DNA of 61,241 nt from assembly GCA_038326775.1 (NCBI GenBank), contig JBBQKJ010000013.1, forward strand, positions 1 through 61,241, in the 5' to 3' direction. The notes beneath the pieces were generated by a model. It did not search any database and had not been told where the DNA came from. It was given only the letters and a program-made list of their open reading frames with translations. This document shows positions 42,928 to 52,141 of the stretch, piece by piece (position 1 is the first letter of the stretch; every line of letters starts with the position of its first letter). This DNA comes from DYIU01 sp038326775. Lineage in GTDB: Bacteria; Actinomycetota; Geothermincolia; Fen-727; Anoxymicrobiaceae. The position numbers were made by a program, and so were the translations under genes.

Positions 42928-43770
42928 TTGGACCTGTCACTGGTGTGGAAAGCGGCGATAGCACTGGGCGGCCTGTCGTTCATTTTCGGTGCGCTGCTTG
43001 CCATAGCCTACGGTCGGTTCAAGGTCGAGACCGACCCGCGGCTCGACGAGCTTCTCGAAGCGGTGCTGGGCTCGAACTGCGGCGCCTGCGGCTTTCCCGG
43101 CTGTGAGCCGGCTTGCGAGGCGGTCCTCAGCGGCAAGGCCGGCGTGAATGTCTGCGTGGCGGGCGGGCAGAAGTGCTCGAACGCGGTCGCCAGGATCATG
43201 GGGGTCGAGGCCGGCACGGGCAAGCGGGGTGTGGCCCTCGTCCACTGCAAGGGGGGCCTCGCGGAGTCCGCTCCCAAGGCGCTCTACCAGGGCATTGATT
43301 CCTGCGCCGCGGCGGACAAGATCGCCGGAGGGCACAAGGCGTGCGACTACGGGTGCCTGGGCCTGGGCACCTGCAAGGCCGCCTGCCCGGTCAACGCCAT
43401 ATATATCGATGATGACCACCGGCGCTGGGTCAACCGCAACCGCTGCACAGGCTGTGGTCTGTGCGTGGAGACCTGCCCCAGGAAGCTCATAGAGATCGTG
43501 CCGAGGGACCAGCAGGTCCTGTTGATGTGCAACAGCGCCGACAAGGGGGGGCAGGCAAAAAAGATATGTTCCGTGTGCTGCATCGCGTGTAAGAAGTGCG
43601 AAAAGGTCTGCGATTTCGACGCGATAAGTGTCGTGAACAACTGCGCGCTCATCGACTACGAGAGATGCACGCAGTGCGGCAAGTGCGTCGATGTCTGCCC
43701 CACCAACGCGGTGCGGAGGGTGGGCTCCGGCAAAGACAGCCGAACGCGGAAGGCCACCAGTGCTCCGTGA
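42928..43770 (+). CDS. rnfB: Electron transport complex subunit RnfB
   Basis: The TTG at 42928 gives 280 residues. A single N-terminal helix is followed by a four-Cys cluster domain (CGACGFPGCEPAC near residue 51). Two ferredoxin-like cluster motifs follow, CTGCGLCVETC and CTQCGKCVDVC, with further Cys-rich stretches between (CSVCCIACKKC). RnfB accepts electrons from ferredoxin. The gene order C-D-G-E-A-B is complete. Confidence 0.95.
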   Translation: MDLSLVWKAAIALGGLSFIFGALLAIAYGRFKVETDPRLDELLEAVLGSNCGACGFPGCEPACEAVLSGKAGVNVCVAGGQKCSNAVARIMGVEAGTGKRGVALVHCKGGLAESAPKALYQGIDSCAAADKIAGGHKACDYGCLGLGTCKAACPVNAIYIDDDHRRWVNRNRCTGCGLCVETCPRKLIEIVPRDQQVLLMCNSADKGGQAKKICSVCCIACKKCEKVCDFDAISVVNNCALIDYERCTQCGKCVDVCPTNAVRRVGSGKDSRTRKATSAP

Positions 43771-43900
43771 GGACGCCCCGCCCGAGGTGCGCCCGTTCAC
43801 CAGCGGGCAGTCCCCCGGTATCATCGCGAACACCCTGACGTTTGCCGCGCCCGACGGCCGGCAAGGGGCGCACTCTCGCAAGGCAGAACACTCTAGCGTA

Positions 43901-45754
43901 ATGTTTGCTTCAACCTGCATGCCTGTAACCGAGCCCCGGTCTGGGAAGCGGCGCGCCCGCCGAAAAGCGGCGGCCGCGGCCCTGGTGCTGCTGCTGGCTT
44001 GTGCCTGCCTGTCTTCCTGCGCTGATACCGGGAAGAAAGCGGCGAAGACTTACCCGGTGATCGCGGTTGTCGCGCAGGCGCCGGACGGCTTCGACGCGTG
44101 CCTTGCGGGAAGCGACTGCTGGCTCGCCGCTTACTCGGGGATGTCCCTTTTAGAGGGCGATACCGCCTGGACCGCACCGGGCGCGAGCCTCTTCATCCTG
44201 TTCGCGGACGGGACGCGGATGGCCCTCGCCGAGAGGTCCATATTCAGGCTTGCCGTCCAGGAAGGCGGACCGCGTGTGGAGTTATCCCGCGGCGAGGCAT
44301 GGCTGGACGGGACCGGCGGCCAGGGCCCGCCGCTTCAGACTCCCGCGGCCAAAGTGGTGCCGTCGCCGGGCAAGACGACAGGTTGGAGCCTGGGCTTACG
44401 AGTTGAGCCGGGCGGGTCCACCACGGCTATAGTGGCTGCCGGCAGCGCGAAGGTGGAAAACGGCGCCGGGTCGGTCACCCTTACCGCCGGCAACAAGTCC
44501 ACCTGCGCGCCGGGCATGGCCCCCGGCACGCCCGAGGGCGCTGCCGTGCAGGCCACGTCGCTGTCCGCACCAGGGTTCGGGTACTTTGTCCGCCTGCAGG
44601 TGGAACCGTACTTTCGAAACGAAGCCACCCGCGATAAGGCCGAGGACGACGCCAGGGCCACGCTTGCGGCGGTCCCAAACGACGCCTGGGCCCATTTGAA
44701 CCTGGGCAGGGCGCTGCTCGACGCGGGCCTGGTGTCCGAGGCCAGGTCGCAGCTCGACCAGGCGCTCATACTGGACCCGCAGTTCTCCCAGGCGATGGCG
44801 GCCCTCGGCAGGGTTGAGCTCCTCAAGGGCACCTGGACGGAGGCTTACGACGCTTTCTCGAGCGCGCGCAGGGCCGACGGCAGGTCGTTCGAGGCAGTCT
44901 TCGGGATGGGCCAGTCGGCGCTGGGGAGGGGCGATCTGCGCGAGGCCGAGAAGTGGTTCAAGGAAACTCTCGACCTCGACCCGGAGGGCACTATGCCGCT
45001 GGTTGGACTGGGGGTGGTCGAACTGCTGAGGCAGGACCAGCCCGGTTCGCGCGAGCTGCTGAAGAGGGCCGCCGCCGCCGAGCCGTCAAGCACCAGGGCG
45101 TACCAGGTCATGGCAATCGCGTACTCGCTTCAGGGGAAGCTGGACCGCGCCGAGCAGTACTTCATCAAGGCGCTCGAGGTCGACCCCAACGACGTCAGCG
45201 CCCGTGGCTCGCTGGGCGCCGTCAGCCTTCGGCTGGGGCGGCCGGCGGCCGCATCGGCTGCTTACAGGGGCCTCGTGGACAGCGAAGACCCGGGCCGGAA
45301 GGCGCGGGGGTACGTGAGCCTGGGCGCGGTCGAGGAGCTTGGCGGCGGCACGCGCGCGGCGCTCGACTACTGGGTCAAGGCCCGCGACCTCGCCCCGGAC
45401 CTGCAGGCTTCGACGGTAGACCTCGGCCAGGCCCACCTGGCGCTGGGGGAGGATGACGCCGCCGCCTCGGAGTTCTCGATGGCCGTGGCGGCCGATCCCG
45501 CCTTCTGGTACACGCGCGAATGGCTCGCCAGGGCTTACCTTGCCGGAAAAGACCTGCCGCGGGCCATCTCCGAGAGCCGGGCCGCCATAGCGCTCAACCC
45601 TTCAGCGTGGATATCTCACCTGGTGCTCGGGCTCGCGCTCGGGCAGACGGGCGCGAGGGCGGAGGCGTGGCAGGAGGCGAAGAAGGGCCGCGCCCTGAAA
45701 CCCCCGGGAAAGCTTTCCCCTTCCGAGCGGAAGCTCCTCAAAGCCTCTGAGTGA
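43901..45754 (+). CDS. Lipoprotein with FecR-like domain and TPR repeats
   Basis: The start is uncertain; ATG 43901 or 43919 precedes a Lys/Arg-rich segment and signal peptide ending in the lipobox LSSC. From 43901 the protein has 617 residues. A FecR-type domain follows (MSLLEGDTAW, LFILFADGTRMALAE). The C-terminal two thirds are tetratricopeptide repeats, for example AWAHLNLGRALLDAG and ARGSLGAVSLRLGR. It is a likely extracytoplasmic scaffold. It lies 130 bases after rnfB and may be in the same transcript. Confidence 0.78.
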   Translation: MFASTCMPVTEPRSGKRRARRKAAAAALVLLLACACLSSCADTGKKAAKTYPVIAVVAQAPDGFDACLAGSDCWLAAYSGMSLLEGDTAWTAPGASLFILFADGTRMALAERSIFRLAVQEGGPRVELSRGEAWLDGTGGQGPPLQTPAAKVVPSPGKTTGWSLGLRVEPGGSTTAIVAAGSAKVENGAGSVTLTAGNKSTCAPGMAPGTPEGAAVQATSLSAPGFGYFVRLQVEPYFRNEATRDKAEDDARATLAAVPNDAWAHLNLGRALLDAGLVSEARSQLDQALILDPQFSQAMAALGRVELLKGTWTEAYDAFSSARRADGRSFEAVFGMGQSALGRGDLREAEKWFKETLDLDPEGTMPLVGLGVVELLRQDQPGSRELLKRAAAAEPSSTRAYQVMAIAYSLQGKLDRAEQYFIKALEVDPNDVSARGSLGAVSLRLGRPAAASAAYRGLVDSEDPGRKARGYVSLGAVEELGGGTRAALDYWVKARDLAPDLQASTVDLGQAHLALGEDDAAASEFSMAVAADPAFWYTREWLARAYLAGKDLPRAISESRAAIALNPSAWISHLVLGLALGQTGARAEAWQEAKKGRALKPPGKLSPSERKLLKASE

Positions 45755-45764
45755 AGACCTGAGC

Positions 45765-46553
45765 TCAAACAAACGCGAGCCCGATCGACACGGCGACGAA
45801 CGCGAGCGTGAGCGCGGCTTCGAGGGCGCCGATCTTCATCGGGTAGAGGCGGGTGCGGCCCTCGCCGCCGGCGTAGGCCCGGGCGTCCATCGCCAACGCC
45901 AGCTCGTCGGCGTCGTGGAACACCTTGACGAAGAGCGGCACCAAGACCGGTGCGATGTCCCTGGCACGACGAAGGACGTTGGCTGACTCGAAGTCGGCGC
46001 CACGCGCCATTTGCGCCCTTACGAGCCGCCTGCTCTGCTCCAGGATGTTGGGGATGAACATGAGGGTGATGCTGATGACCGTGGTAACGCGTGAGACCGG
46101 CACTTTGAGGTACTTCAAAGGGCGCAGGAGCGACTCGAGCCCGTCCGCCAGCTTGAGCGGGGGAGTGGTCATGGTGAGCGCCGCCAGCAGGACCACGAGC
46201 AGCAGAACGCGCGCGGAGAACAGCGCCCCGTTGTAGAGGCCGGTATCGGTCGCGCTGAGGAACCACCCGTGCCACACGACCTCGCCCGGTGTTAAAAACA
46301 CCTGCAGGAGGAACGTGACCACCACTATCACCCAGACCGTTCGCAGCGACTTCAGCACCTGCAGCAGCGGCAGGCGCGCCGCGGCGAGCAGCGCCAGCAG
46401 GAACACGGCAAAGGCCACGATGCTCCAGCCGCCGTAGATGAACACCATCACTATGCCGGCGAAAACCGCGATGAACTTAAGGCGCGGGTCGACCCCGTGC
46501 AGGGCGGTCGGCGCCGCAAGGTACTGGCCGATGGTGATATCGCTACCTGTCAC
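45765..46553 (-). CDS. ecfT: ECF transporter transmembrane subunit EcfT
   Basis: The GTG at 46553 with GGGAGG upstream gives 262 residues. There are about five membrane helices and the two coupling-helix motifs, MARGADFE near residue 180 and DARAYAGGEGRTRL near 225. EcfT joins the two ATPases to a substrate-binding S component. It is the last gene of a five-gene operon and overlaps the ATPase gene before it by 11 bases. Confidence 0.93.
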   Translation of the reverse strand: MTGSDITIGQYLAAPTALHGVDPRLKFIAVFAGIVMVFIYGGWSIVAFAVFLLALLAAARLPLLQVLKSLRTVWVIVVVTFLLQVFLTPGEVVWHGWFLSATDTGLYNGALFSARVLLLVVLLAALTMTTPPLKLADGLESLLRPLKYLKVPVSRVTTVISITLMFIPNILEQSRRLVRAQMARGADFESANVLRRARDIAPVLVPLFVKVFHDADELALAMDARAYAGGEGRTRLYPMKIGALEAALTLAFVAVSIGLAFV

Positions 46554-47406
46554 CAGTTGCCTCCCTGTGCGACGCGAGCGCCCCGGCGATCGCCAGCGGG
46601 TCACTCTGGTCGGCGACTGGAATACCCAGGCGAAGGAGTTCGCGAGCCAGCTCGCCCCACTGCGGCAGCTTCATGCCAAGCGCGGCGAGATCGGTGTCGC
46701 CGGAAATAAGGTCGGACTTGTCTTTAACCCCGAGGAGCCGGCCCTTGGAAAGCAGGGCGAACCGGGTGGCAAGCGGCCAGACGTCGGAAAGCTCGTGGGT
46801 GACGATGATGATGGAAGCCCCGCGCTCCTCACGGTAGCTCACGAGCGCGCTCTTAAGGCGCTCGCGGCCTTCGAAGTCCAGCCCGATGAACGGCTCGTCC
46901 AGCACCAGAACCTCCGGTTCGAGCGCCAGGACTCCGGCGAGAGCCGCCCGCCGCTTTTCTCCTCCCGACAGCGAGAACGGCGACCGCGCTCCCAGCTCAT
47001 CGAGCGACAGCCCGACAAGCCCGGCGGCGCCCACGACGGCGGCCTTCAGCTCTTCACCCTTGAGCCCGTGGTTGCGGGGGCCGAAGGCGATGTCTTTTGC
47101 CACGGTGTCCGCGAAGAGTTGGTCCTCGGGCGACTGGAACAGGAGCCCCACCTTGCGGCGGAACCCGCGAAGCGCGCCACGCCCGACCACAGCCTCCTCG
47201 CCGTAAAGGATCTGGCCGGATGCAGGCACGAGCAGGCCCGCGCAGACCTGCGCAAGGGTCGACTTACCCGAGCCGTTCGCGCCCGCGATGCAGAAGACCT
47301 CTCCGGACTCGACGCTCAAGCCGGCCCCTTGAAGCGCGGGAGCGTCCTCGCGGCCGGGGAGCGGGTACGAGTATGAGACGTCCTCGAGCCTCAGGCGTTG
47401 AGCCAT
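46543..47406 (-). CDS. ecfA2: ECF transporter ATPase EcfA2
   Basis: The 287-residue ABC ATPase has Walker A GANGSGKST, Q-loop FQSPEDQLF, signature LSGGEKRR, Walker B LVLDEPF and the switch His in VTHEL. The FQSPEDQ form of the Q-loop is typical of ECF ATPases. It overlaps the other ATPase gene by 16 bases. Confidence 0.92.
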   Translation of the reverse strand: MAQRLRLEDVSYSYPLPGREDAPALQGAGLSVESGEVFCIAGANGSGKSTLAQVCAGLLVPASGQILYGEEAVVGRGALRGFRRKVGLLFQSPEDQLFADTVAKDIAFGPRNHGLKGEELKAAVVGAAGLVGLSLDELGARSPFSLSGGEKRRAALAGVLALEPEVLVLDEPFIGLDFEGRERLKSALVSYREERGASIIIVTHELSDVWPLATRFALLSKGRLLGVKDKSDLISGDTDLAALGMKLPQWGELARELLRLGIPVADQSDPLAIAGALASHREATGDR

Positions 47407-48227
47407 GTCACAAGCTCCTTGACGTCGAGGGCCCCGCCCGGCACGGGGTGTCCGAGCCTGCCGAGCTCGCCTGCCACGACCGTGGCCGCGAGCGGCTCCA
47501 ACCCCAGCGAACGCACGCGCTCCGGGTCGCCCAGGGTCTTCGCGGGGGGGCCGCTCGCCACCACGCGGCCTTCGTCAAGAACAACCACCGCGTCGGCCTC
47601 CGCCGCCTCCTCGAGGAAATGGGTCACGTGTATCACGCCCATGCCCATCGAGCGCAGGTCCCGAAAGAGCTCGAGCACCCTGTGCCGCGCGGAGTAGTCA
47701 AGCATCGAGGTGGACTCGTCGCTGAGCAGGAAGGCGGGATTCATCCCAAGCGCTCCCGCTATGGCCACCAGCTGCTTCTGGCCCTGCGAGAGCCTGAGCG
47801 GCTGGCGCCCGGCAAGGTGGGCTATCCCCACAAGCCGGAGCGCGTCGTCCACTCGCCTTCGTATCTCCGGTGGCTCGAGGCCGAGGTTCTCCGGCCCGAA
47901 GGCTACCTCTTCCTCCACGGTGGTCGCGACCATCTGGGTGTCGGGGTCCTGGAACACCATCGCGAGGAGCTTGTGGATGTCTCGCCGGGTGGAGCCCTCG
48001 GCCGTGTCGATACCGCAGGAGAGGACCCGCCCGCCGGTGGGCGTCAGCAGCGCGTTCATGCACCGCGCCAGGGTGGACTTCCCAGAGCCGTTGCGCCCGA
48101 GCAGGGCGTAGAACCGACCCTGCTCGAACTCGAGGTCGACCCCGCGAAGCGCCTCGCCGGACGCTCCCGGGTAGGTGAAGCTGAGGCCTTCGACCTGTAT
48201 CCGGAGCCTGCCTTCGTTGCCTCGCAT
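47391..48227 (-). CDS. ecfA1: ECF transporter ATPase EcfA1
   Basis: The ATG at 48227, preceded by GAGG, gives 278 residues; TTG 48242 is an alternative. Walker A reads GRNGSGKST, the Q-loop FQDPDTQ and the signature LSQGQKQ. Walker B is LLSDEST, with Ser in the place just before Asp where LDE is usual; the Asp and Glu are kept. It works with EcfA2 and EcfT. Confidence 0.9.
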   Translation of the reverse strand: MRGNEGRLRIQVEGLSFTYPGASGEALRGVDLEFEQGRFYALLGRNGSGKSTLARCMNALLTPTGGRVLSCGIDTAEGSTRRDIHKLLAMVFQDPDTQMVATTVEEEVAFGPENLGLEPPEIRRRVDDALRLVGIAHLAGRQPLRLSQGQKQLVAIAGALGMNPAFLLSDESTSMLDYSARHRVLELFRDLRSMGMGVIHVTHFLEEAAEADAVVVLDEGRVVASGPPAKTLGDPERVRSLGLEPLAATVVAGELGRLGHPVPGGALDVKELVTWLNA

Positions 48228-48234
48228 CTTTACC

Positions 48235-48741
48235 TCACGCAAGCGACAGGCCTTCGAGCGAAAGGGCCACCCGACGCGAGGCGAAGCCCACGAAAAGGCC
48301 GGTTGGGACCGAGACGAGTATGAGATAGGGCAGGTAATAAAAGAGCGCGGCGTTCTGCACCAGCAGGTAGGCTGCTGCCAGCTGCGCCGCGTTGTGAGTA
48401 AGGGCGCCAGCCACGCTTACCCCGACAACGCTCAGAAGCCTGTCAGCCAGCAGGAAGAGGATTATCATCACGAGCGTGCTCGCGAGCCCGCCGGACAGGC
48501 TGAGGAAGAGCCCCACCACGCTGCCGCGCAGCAGCCCTCCGACCAGGCAGCGAAGCAAGGTGACCTCGAGCGCCATGCCGGGGCCGAAGAGGTAGAGCGC
48601 GAGGACCGCGGCGATATTGGCGAGGCCGAGCTTCGCCCCGGGCACCGGGAGGAGCGGCGGGAGCGTACTCTCTATGATGCTCAGCACCAGGCCTGTTGAT
48701 ACCAGCAGCGCGAGGTTGGTTACACGACGCGTCGGTGCCAA
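48235..48741 (-). CDS. Gx-transporter family membrane protein, probable S component
   Basis: The 168-residue protein has five to six helices and belongs to the Gx_transp family, often annotated as heptaprenyl diphosphate synthase component I. Its VPGAKLGLANIAAV motif is characteristic. The family is related to ECF S components. Here it stands directly before two EcfA genes and EcfT, so it is most likely the substrate-binding subunit. The substrate is unknown; a quinone or flavin precursor would fit the redox genes nearby. Confidence 0.82.
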   Translation of the reverse strand: MAPTRRVTNLALLVSTGLVLSIIESTLPPLLPVPGAKLGLANIAAVLALYLFGPGMALEVTLLRCLVGGLLRGSVVGLFLSLSGGLASTLVMIILFLLADRLLSVVGVSVAGALTHNAAQLAAAYLLVQNAALFYYLPYLILVSVPTGLFVGFASRRVALSLEGLSLA

Positions 48742-48751
48742 GCGCGACCAC

Positions 48752-49171
48752 CTACTCCGTCACGGTGTCGACGTTGCCGGCCTTCCGGCCGCCGGTGACA
48801 CGGATGACAACCCGGTTGGGAAGGCAGACTATGCTCCTGCCGCGGGTGTCGATCCAGCCCATTCCGACGCATACTTTGTCGCGGCAGTCGCTGGCGGCCA
48901 TTCGGACCCTTCCGTTCTCTATCTCGAACGTGCTGGGCCCCTGCCAGCCGTCAACGGTGATAGCCCTTCGAGCCTGGCCCGCGCCGAGCGTTACCCGGCG
49001 GACCTCCCTGCCGTTGACCTCCACCACCGCGAGCGAGCCTTTCTCGCCGGCGCCGGCGCGCGCTACCACGACCATGGAAGCGGCAGCCGCGGCCGCGACC
49101 AGCACCACGATGACGAAGTCGCCCGCACGCAGCTTCCAGCTCCTCGTACGCGTTTTCCTGCTCATGTCCAT
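48752..49171 (-). CDS. NusG domain II-containing exported protein
   Basis: The 139-residue protein has one membrane segment at about 15-38 and an external NusG_II beta domain with DGWQGPSTFEIENGRVRM and a pair of Cys in CRDKVCVGMGW and one in VCLPN. In many anaerobes this family lies with Gx-transporter, ApbE and Rnf genes, so a part in extracellular flavin or electron handling is likely but unproven. It is first in the ECF operon. Confidence 0.85.
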   Translation of the reverse strand: MDMSRKTRTRSWKLRAGDFVIVVLVAAAAAASMVVVARAGAGEKGSLAVVEVNGREVRRVTLGAGQARRAITVDGWQGPSTFEIENGRVRMAASDCRDKVCVGMGWIDTRGRSIVCLPNRVVIRVTGGRKAGNVDTVTE

Positions 49172-49297
49172 CTTCCGTTGTTGTATGCAGCGCCGTCCCG
49201 GGCGCTCGCGGGACGGCCGCGTTTGGATTCGACCCGCCGATATTCTATCATCAACTCAGACACGCCAGATTGACAGCTATCATCCGGGGGAAGCCCG

Positions 49298-49747
49298 ATG
49301 CTCCAGATAGAAAGGGCCGGCGTCAAGGACCACGGGGTGGTCACAAGCCTCTTGCTCGATTTCTCGGCTACCCAGGGCTGGAAGCCGGAGGTGGACCGGG
49401 ACCGCTGGGACCGAGTGATGGCCGAGCTCCTGAACTCCGATTCCTGGTTTTTCCTGTTGGCGCACGAGGACGGCGAGCCGGTCGGCCTGGCGGCAGCCAA
49501 CTGGTTCCTGACGCTATACGGCTCGCGGGAGCAGGTCAGGCTGGTGGCGCTCATGGTGGACGTGGAGCACCGCCGCCGCGGCGTCGGGACACTCCTGATG
49601 GAGGCGGTCATCGCGGCCGCCCGCAGGCGTGGGTGCAGGGAGCTCGAGGCTTCCGTCGACCCCTCCGAGGAGGGCCTTATCTCTTTCTACCGCAGGTTCA
49701 CCCACCCGGGCGTGCGGCTGCTGCTGAGCTGGCCATGCGAAGAATAA
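49298..49747 (+). CDS. GNAT-family N-acetyltransferase
   Basis: The 149-residue protein has the GNAT fold. The acetyl-CoA loop is HRRRGVGTLLM near residue 90, after the conserved strand VRLVALMVDVE. The substrate is not evident. It starts at ATG 49298 behind GGGGGAAG and stands alone between two minus-strand operons. Confidence 0.85.
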   Translation: MLQIERAGVKDHGVVTSLLLDFSATQGWKPEVDRDRWDRVMAELLNSDSWFFLLAHEDGEPVGLAAANWFLTLYGSREQVRLVALMVDVEHRRRGVGTLLMEAVIAAARRRGCRELEASVDPSEEGLISFYRRFTHPGVRLLLSWPCEE

Positions 49748-49820
49748 AGCGCCACCTCGGCGCTCGGCGCTGACAAGCGGCGGCTCGCGGCAACCGTGGC
49801 CTTCAGCCTATCGACCCGGG

Positions 49821-50630
49821 CTACGCCGTTGGAGAGCTGGTATGAAGGTTGACGGACATGATTTCCACGGTGTCCTTGTCCCTGGGGTATTCGAGTATCT
49901 CCATCTTGATGGTGCCCTCGCCCTCGGTTTCGAGGCCGTGTCTGTCGAGGTAGCCCACTATCTTGGCCTTGATCCTCAATGTTGCGCAGGTGGCGCCGTC
50001 GCAGTTCGTGTTCGGGAAGAGGACCGTGAAGGTCGTGCCGTCCAGCCGCGCGGCCTCGTCGGCGCCGCGGATGTTGCCACGGATGACGGAGTTGCCGAGG
50101 TCCCTGACCATTTTATGGCGGGCCTTCTTATTGAGGGGGGCCATCAGGTCGGGGTTGACGGTGAAGCTGGTGAGAGAAAACTTCGAGCCGTAGCGGTCGA
50201 ACTCGCTGATGTACTTCTCGATGAGCTTGGCCAGGTACCTCGCGTTGTAAAGGCTGGTGACGCTGTCGACGTAGTCGTGGTGCTCGAGCTTGATAAACAG
50301 GTACTTGAGCCTGACGTTGAGCTCGCCGGCCACAAAGGCGACGATCGCGAAGACCCCGACGCGGATGCCGAAGAGCTCGGCCGCGGTGGCCGGTTCGATG
50401 CTTCCGCGGGAGCCGAACGCGAAAATCGCGTAGAAGCCGGTCGCGATGACAAAAGAGATGAGCGCTCCCTTGCGCCCGTAATGAAGGCCGCCGAACAGCA
50501 CCACCACTATCATCAGCTGGCCGATGATATCGGCGAGCATGTTCGAGCTCGAGATGGTCGCGAAGATGGTCCCGACCACCGCGCAGAAGACCACCACCAT
50601 CGCCAGGAGTTCAAACCTCGTATACTTCAA
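49821..50630 (-). CDS. Membrane protein with degenerate GGDEF domain
   Basis: The 269-residue protein has four or so helices in the first 110 residues, then a domain that follows GGDEF sequence but without its catalytic parts. The start motif reads VDSVTSLYNARY, in place of DxLTGLxNRR. The signature position reads RLDGTTFTVLF, in place of GGDEF. It is thus unlikely to make cyclic di-GMP and may bind it or act structurally. It follows a prepilin gene 33 bases upstream. Confidence 0.75.
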   Translation of the reverse strand: MKYTRFELLAMVVVFCAVVGTIFATISSSNMLADIIGQLMIVVVLFGGLHYGRKGALISFVIATGFYAIFAFGSRGSIEPATAAELFGIRVGVFAIVAFVAGELNVRLKYLFIKLEHHDYVDSVTSLYNARYLAKLIEKYISEFDRYGSKFSLTSFTVNPDLMAPLNKKARHKMVRDLGNSVIRGNIRGADEAARLDGTTFTVLFPNTNCDGATCATLRIKAKIVGYLDRHGLETEGEGTIKMEILEYPRDKDTVEIMSVNLHTSSPTA

Positions 50631-50663
50631 CCTGTCTCCTCCCCGTGTCCTCCGGCCTGCCGC

Positions 50664-51026
50664 TCAGGGGTTATGGTCCGCCCGCGGGCAGGAAGTCTGT
50701 CCCGTCGAGCTATCATACAGGTAGTCGCCATTGCCCGAGGGGCATTTCCAGTCGAAGGACCCTTTGATATACTCGGGCATCAAGGTTTCCAGTTTCGGCG
50801 GAGCTTCCCCGTCATGAAGGCTCATGTACAGCTGCACCGCGCTGTCGATGGTCCTCAGGTTGGCCTTGCAGGCCGACTGCTGGGCCTTGCCCCTGGAGAA
50901 CACCATGGTCATCACGACCATGGTGACAAGGATGGCCATTATGAGCAGGGTTATCATCAACTCGACAATGGTGAAACCGTCGTACTTTCCCGCTCCGGCG
51001 CGCGTACCTCTCACCTGCTCCCACAT
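50664..51026 (-). CDS. Prepilin-type protein (type IV pilin-like)
   Basis: The 120-residue protein has a 17-residue leader, the cleavage site G|FTIVE with Glu5 and a long hydrophobic helix. After a Cys/Asn helix the soluble part carries KCPSGNGDYLY and SCPRADHN, giving a small disulfide-linked head. No pilus assembly genes lie nearby, so secretion machinery must be elsewhere. The membrane GGDEF-like gene is downstream in the same operon. Confidence 0.88.
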   Translation of the reverse strand: MWEQVRGTRAGAGKYDGFTIVELMITLLIMAILVTMVVMTMVFSRGKAQQSACKANLRTIDSAVQLYMSLHDGEAPPKLETLMPEYIKGSFDWKCPSGNGDYLYDSSTGQTSCPRADHNP

Positions 51027-51071
51027 TCACGAAAAAACCGGTTAGAGACCAGTTTCAACCATTACCGCTCG

Positions 51072-51099
51072 ATAATATTAACAGTTCGCTCGCGGCCAA
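51072..51099 (-). promoter_or_regulatory. Promoter for the prepilin gene
   Basis: On the minus strand TTGGCC (51099-51094) and TATTAT (51077-51072) are 16 bases apart, ahead of the ATG at 51026. The spacing is acceptable and the region is AT-rich for this genome. Confidence 0.45.
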
Positions 51100-51119
51100 T
51101 GAAAGACCTGCATTCCGTC

Positions 51120-51128
51120 TGCTATTAT
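51120..51128 (+). promoter_or_regulatory. Extended -10 element for the MBL-fold hydrolase gene
   Basis: TGC-TATTAT lies about 60 bases before the ATG at 51188 and could drive the plus-strand gene. The AT-rich gap 51027-51187 therefore carries divergent promoters. Confidence 0.4.
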
Positions 51129-51187
51129 ATCGGCACGCGAGAAGTCATTTATTACATATCGCGAAAGCATCGCGGGGTGCAATCGGC

Positions 51188-52141
51188 ATGGGCAAATCAA
51201 GGTCGGGACCAGACGGGGGAGCCGGTCTGCGCAGGGTAAAGATAGGCGAGATTGTTATCACGCCTTTTGTTTCCTCGCGTTTCCGCCTGGACGGCGGCTC
51301 GATGTTCGGGGTGATCCCGAAAGCCCTCTGGCAGAAGAAAGCCAAGCCGGACGCCCTCAACCGTATCAGCCTCAACTGCAACTCGCTGCTGGTCGAGACA
51401 GGCGGGACTCGCGCGCTTATCGAGCCCGGCATGGGCTCCAAGTACGACCGCAAACTGAAGGAGATCTATTGCCTCGCCAGGTGTGATGTCCTCTCGGGGC
51501 TGGCAGTTCTTGGAATCGAGCCTGGCGAGATAGACGTGGTGGTGCCCACCCACCTGCACCTCGACCACGCCGGAGGCTGCACCGCCTGCGCGGGTCCGGG
51601 CAGGGCGGTCCCATCTTTTCCTAACGCCAGGGTGGTCGTCCAGCGCGCCGAATGGGAGGCGGCGACGTCGCCGCACCCCCTGTCGGTCGGCTCCTATCAG
51701 CCCGCTGACTTCATGCCGCTACTCGAGAGCGGGACCCTGGAGTTGGTGGACGGCGAGGTGGAGGCCGCGGAAGGCGTGCGGGTTGAGCTCACCGGCGGCC
51801 ACACTCCGGGCCACCAGGTGGTGCGCATACGCTCAGGCGGCAGCGAGGCGCTCTTCGTCGGCGACATCGTCCCCACAACCGCTCACCTGAAGCTCAACTG
51901 GCTTATGGCCTGGGACCTCGAGCCCCGCGTCGTGTACGAGGCCAGGGCCAGGCTCCTTGAGGACTGCGCCCGCAGGGGCGTGATGGTCTTCTCGGCCCAC
52001 GACCCCGAAATAGCGGCCTGCCGCCTTCGCGAGGGGAGGCCGGGCTCGTTCGCGATAGAAGAGGATTCGGTAGTGGAGGCCGTGTTCGATGCCGGCGCGC
52101 CGGTGAGTGGCATCGAGGATGATAGGCCGGGAGTGGTCTGA
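51188..52141 (+). CDS. MBL-fold metallohydrolase
   Basis: The 317-residue protein has the metallo-beta-lactamase motifs THLHLDHAGG near residue 118, GGHTPGHQ near 200, GDIVPTT near 220 and AHDPEI near 278. It resembles the lactonase and N-acyl-homoserine-lactonase-like group. No signal peptide is seen. The substrate is unknown. The stop is directly followed by the TTG of the next gene. Confidence 0.87.
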   Translation: MGKSRSGPDGGAGLRRVKIGEIVITPFVSSRFRLDGGSMFGVIPKALWQKKAKPDALNRISLNCNSLLVETGGTRALIEPGMGSKYDRKLKEIYCLARCDVLSGLAVLGIEPGEIDVVVPTHLHLDHAGGCTACAGPGRAVPSFPNARVVVQRAEWEAATSPHPLSVGSYQPADFMPLLESGTLELVDGEVEAAEGVRVELTGGHTPGHQVVRIRSGGSEALFVGDIVPTTAHLKLNWLMAWDLEPRVVYEARARLLEDCARRGVMVFSAHDPEIAACRLREGRPGSFAIEEDSVVEAVFDAGAPVSGIEDDRPGVV

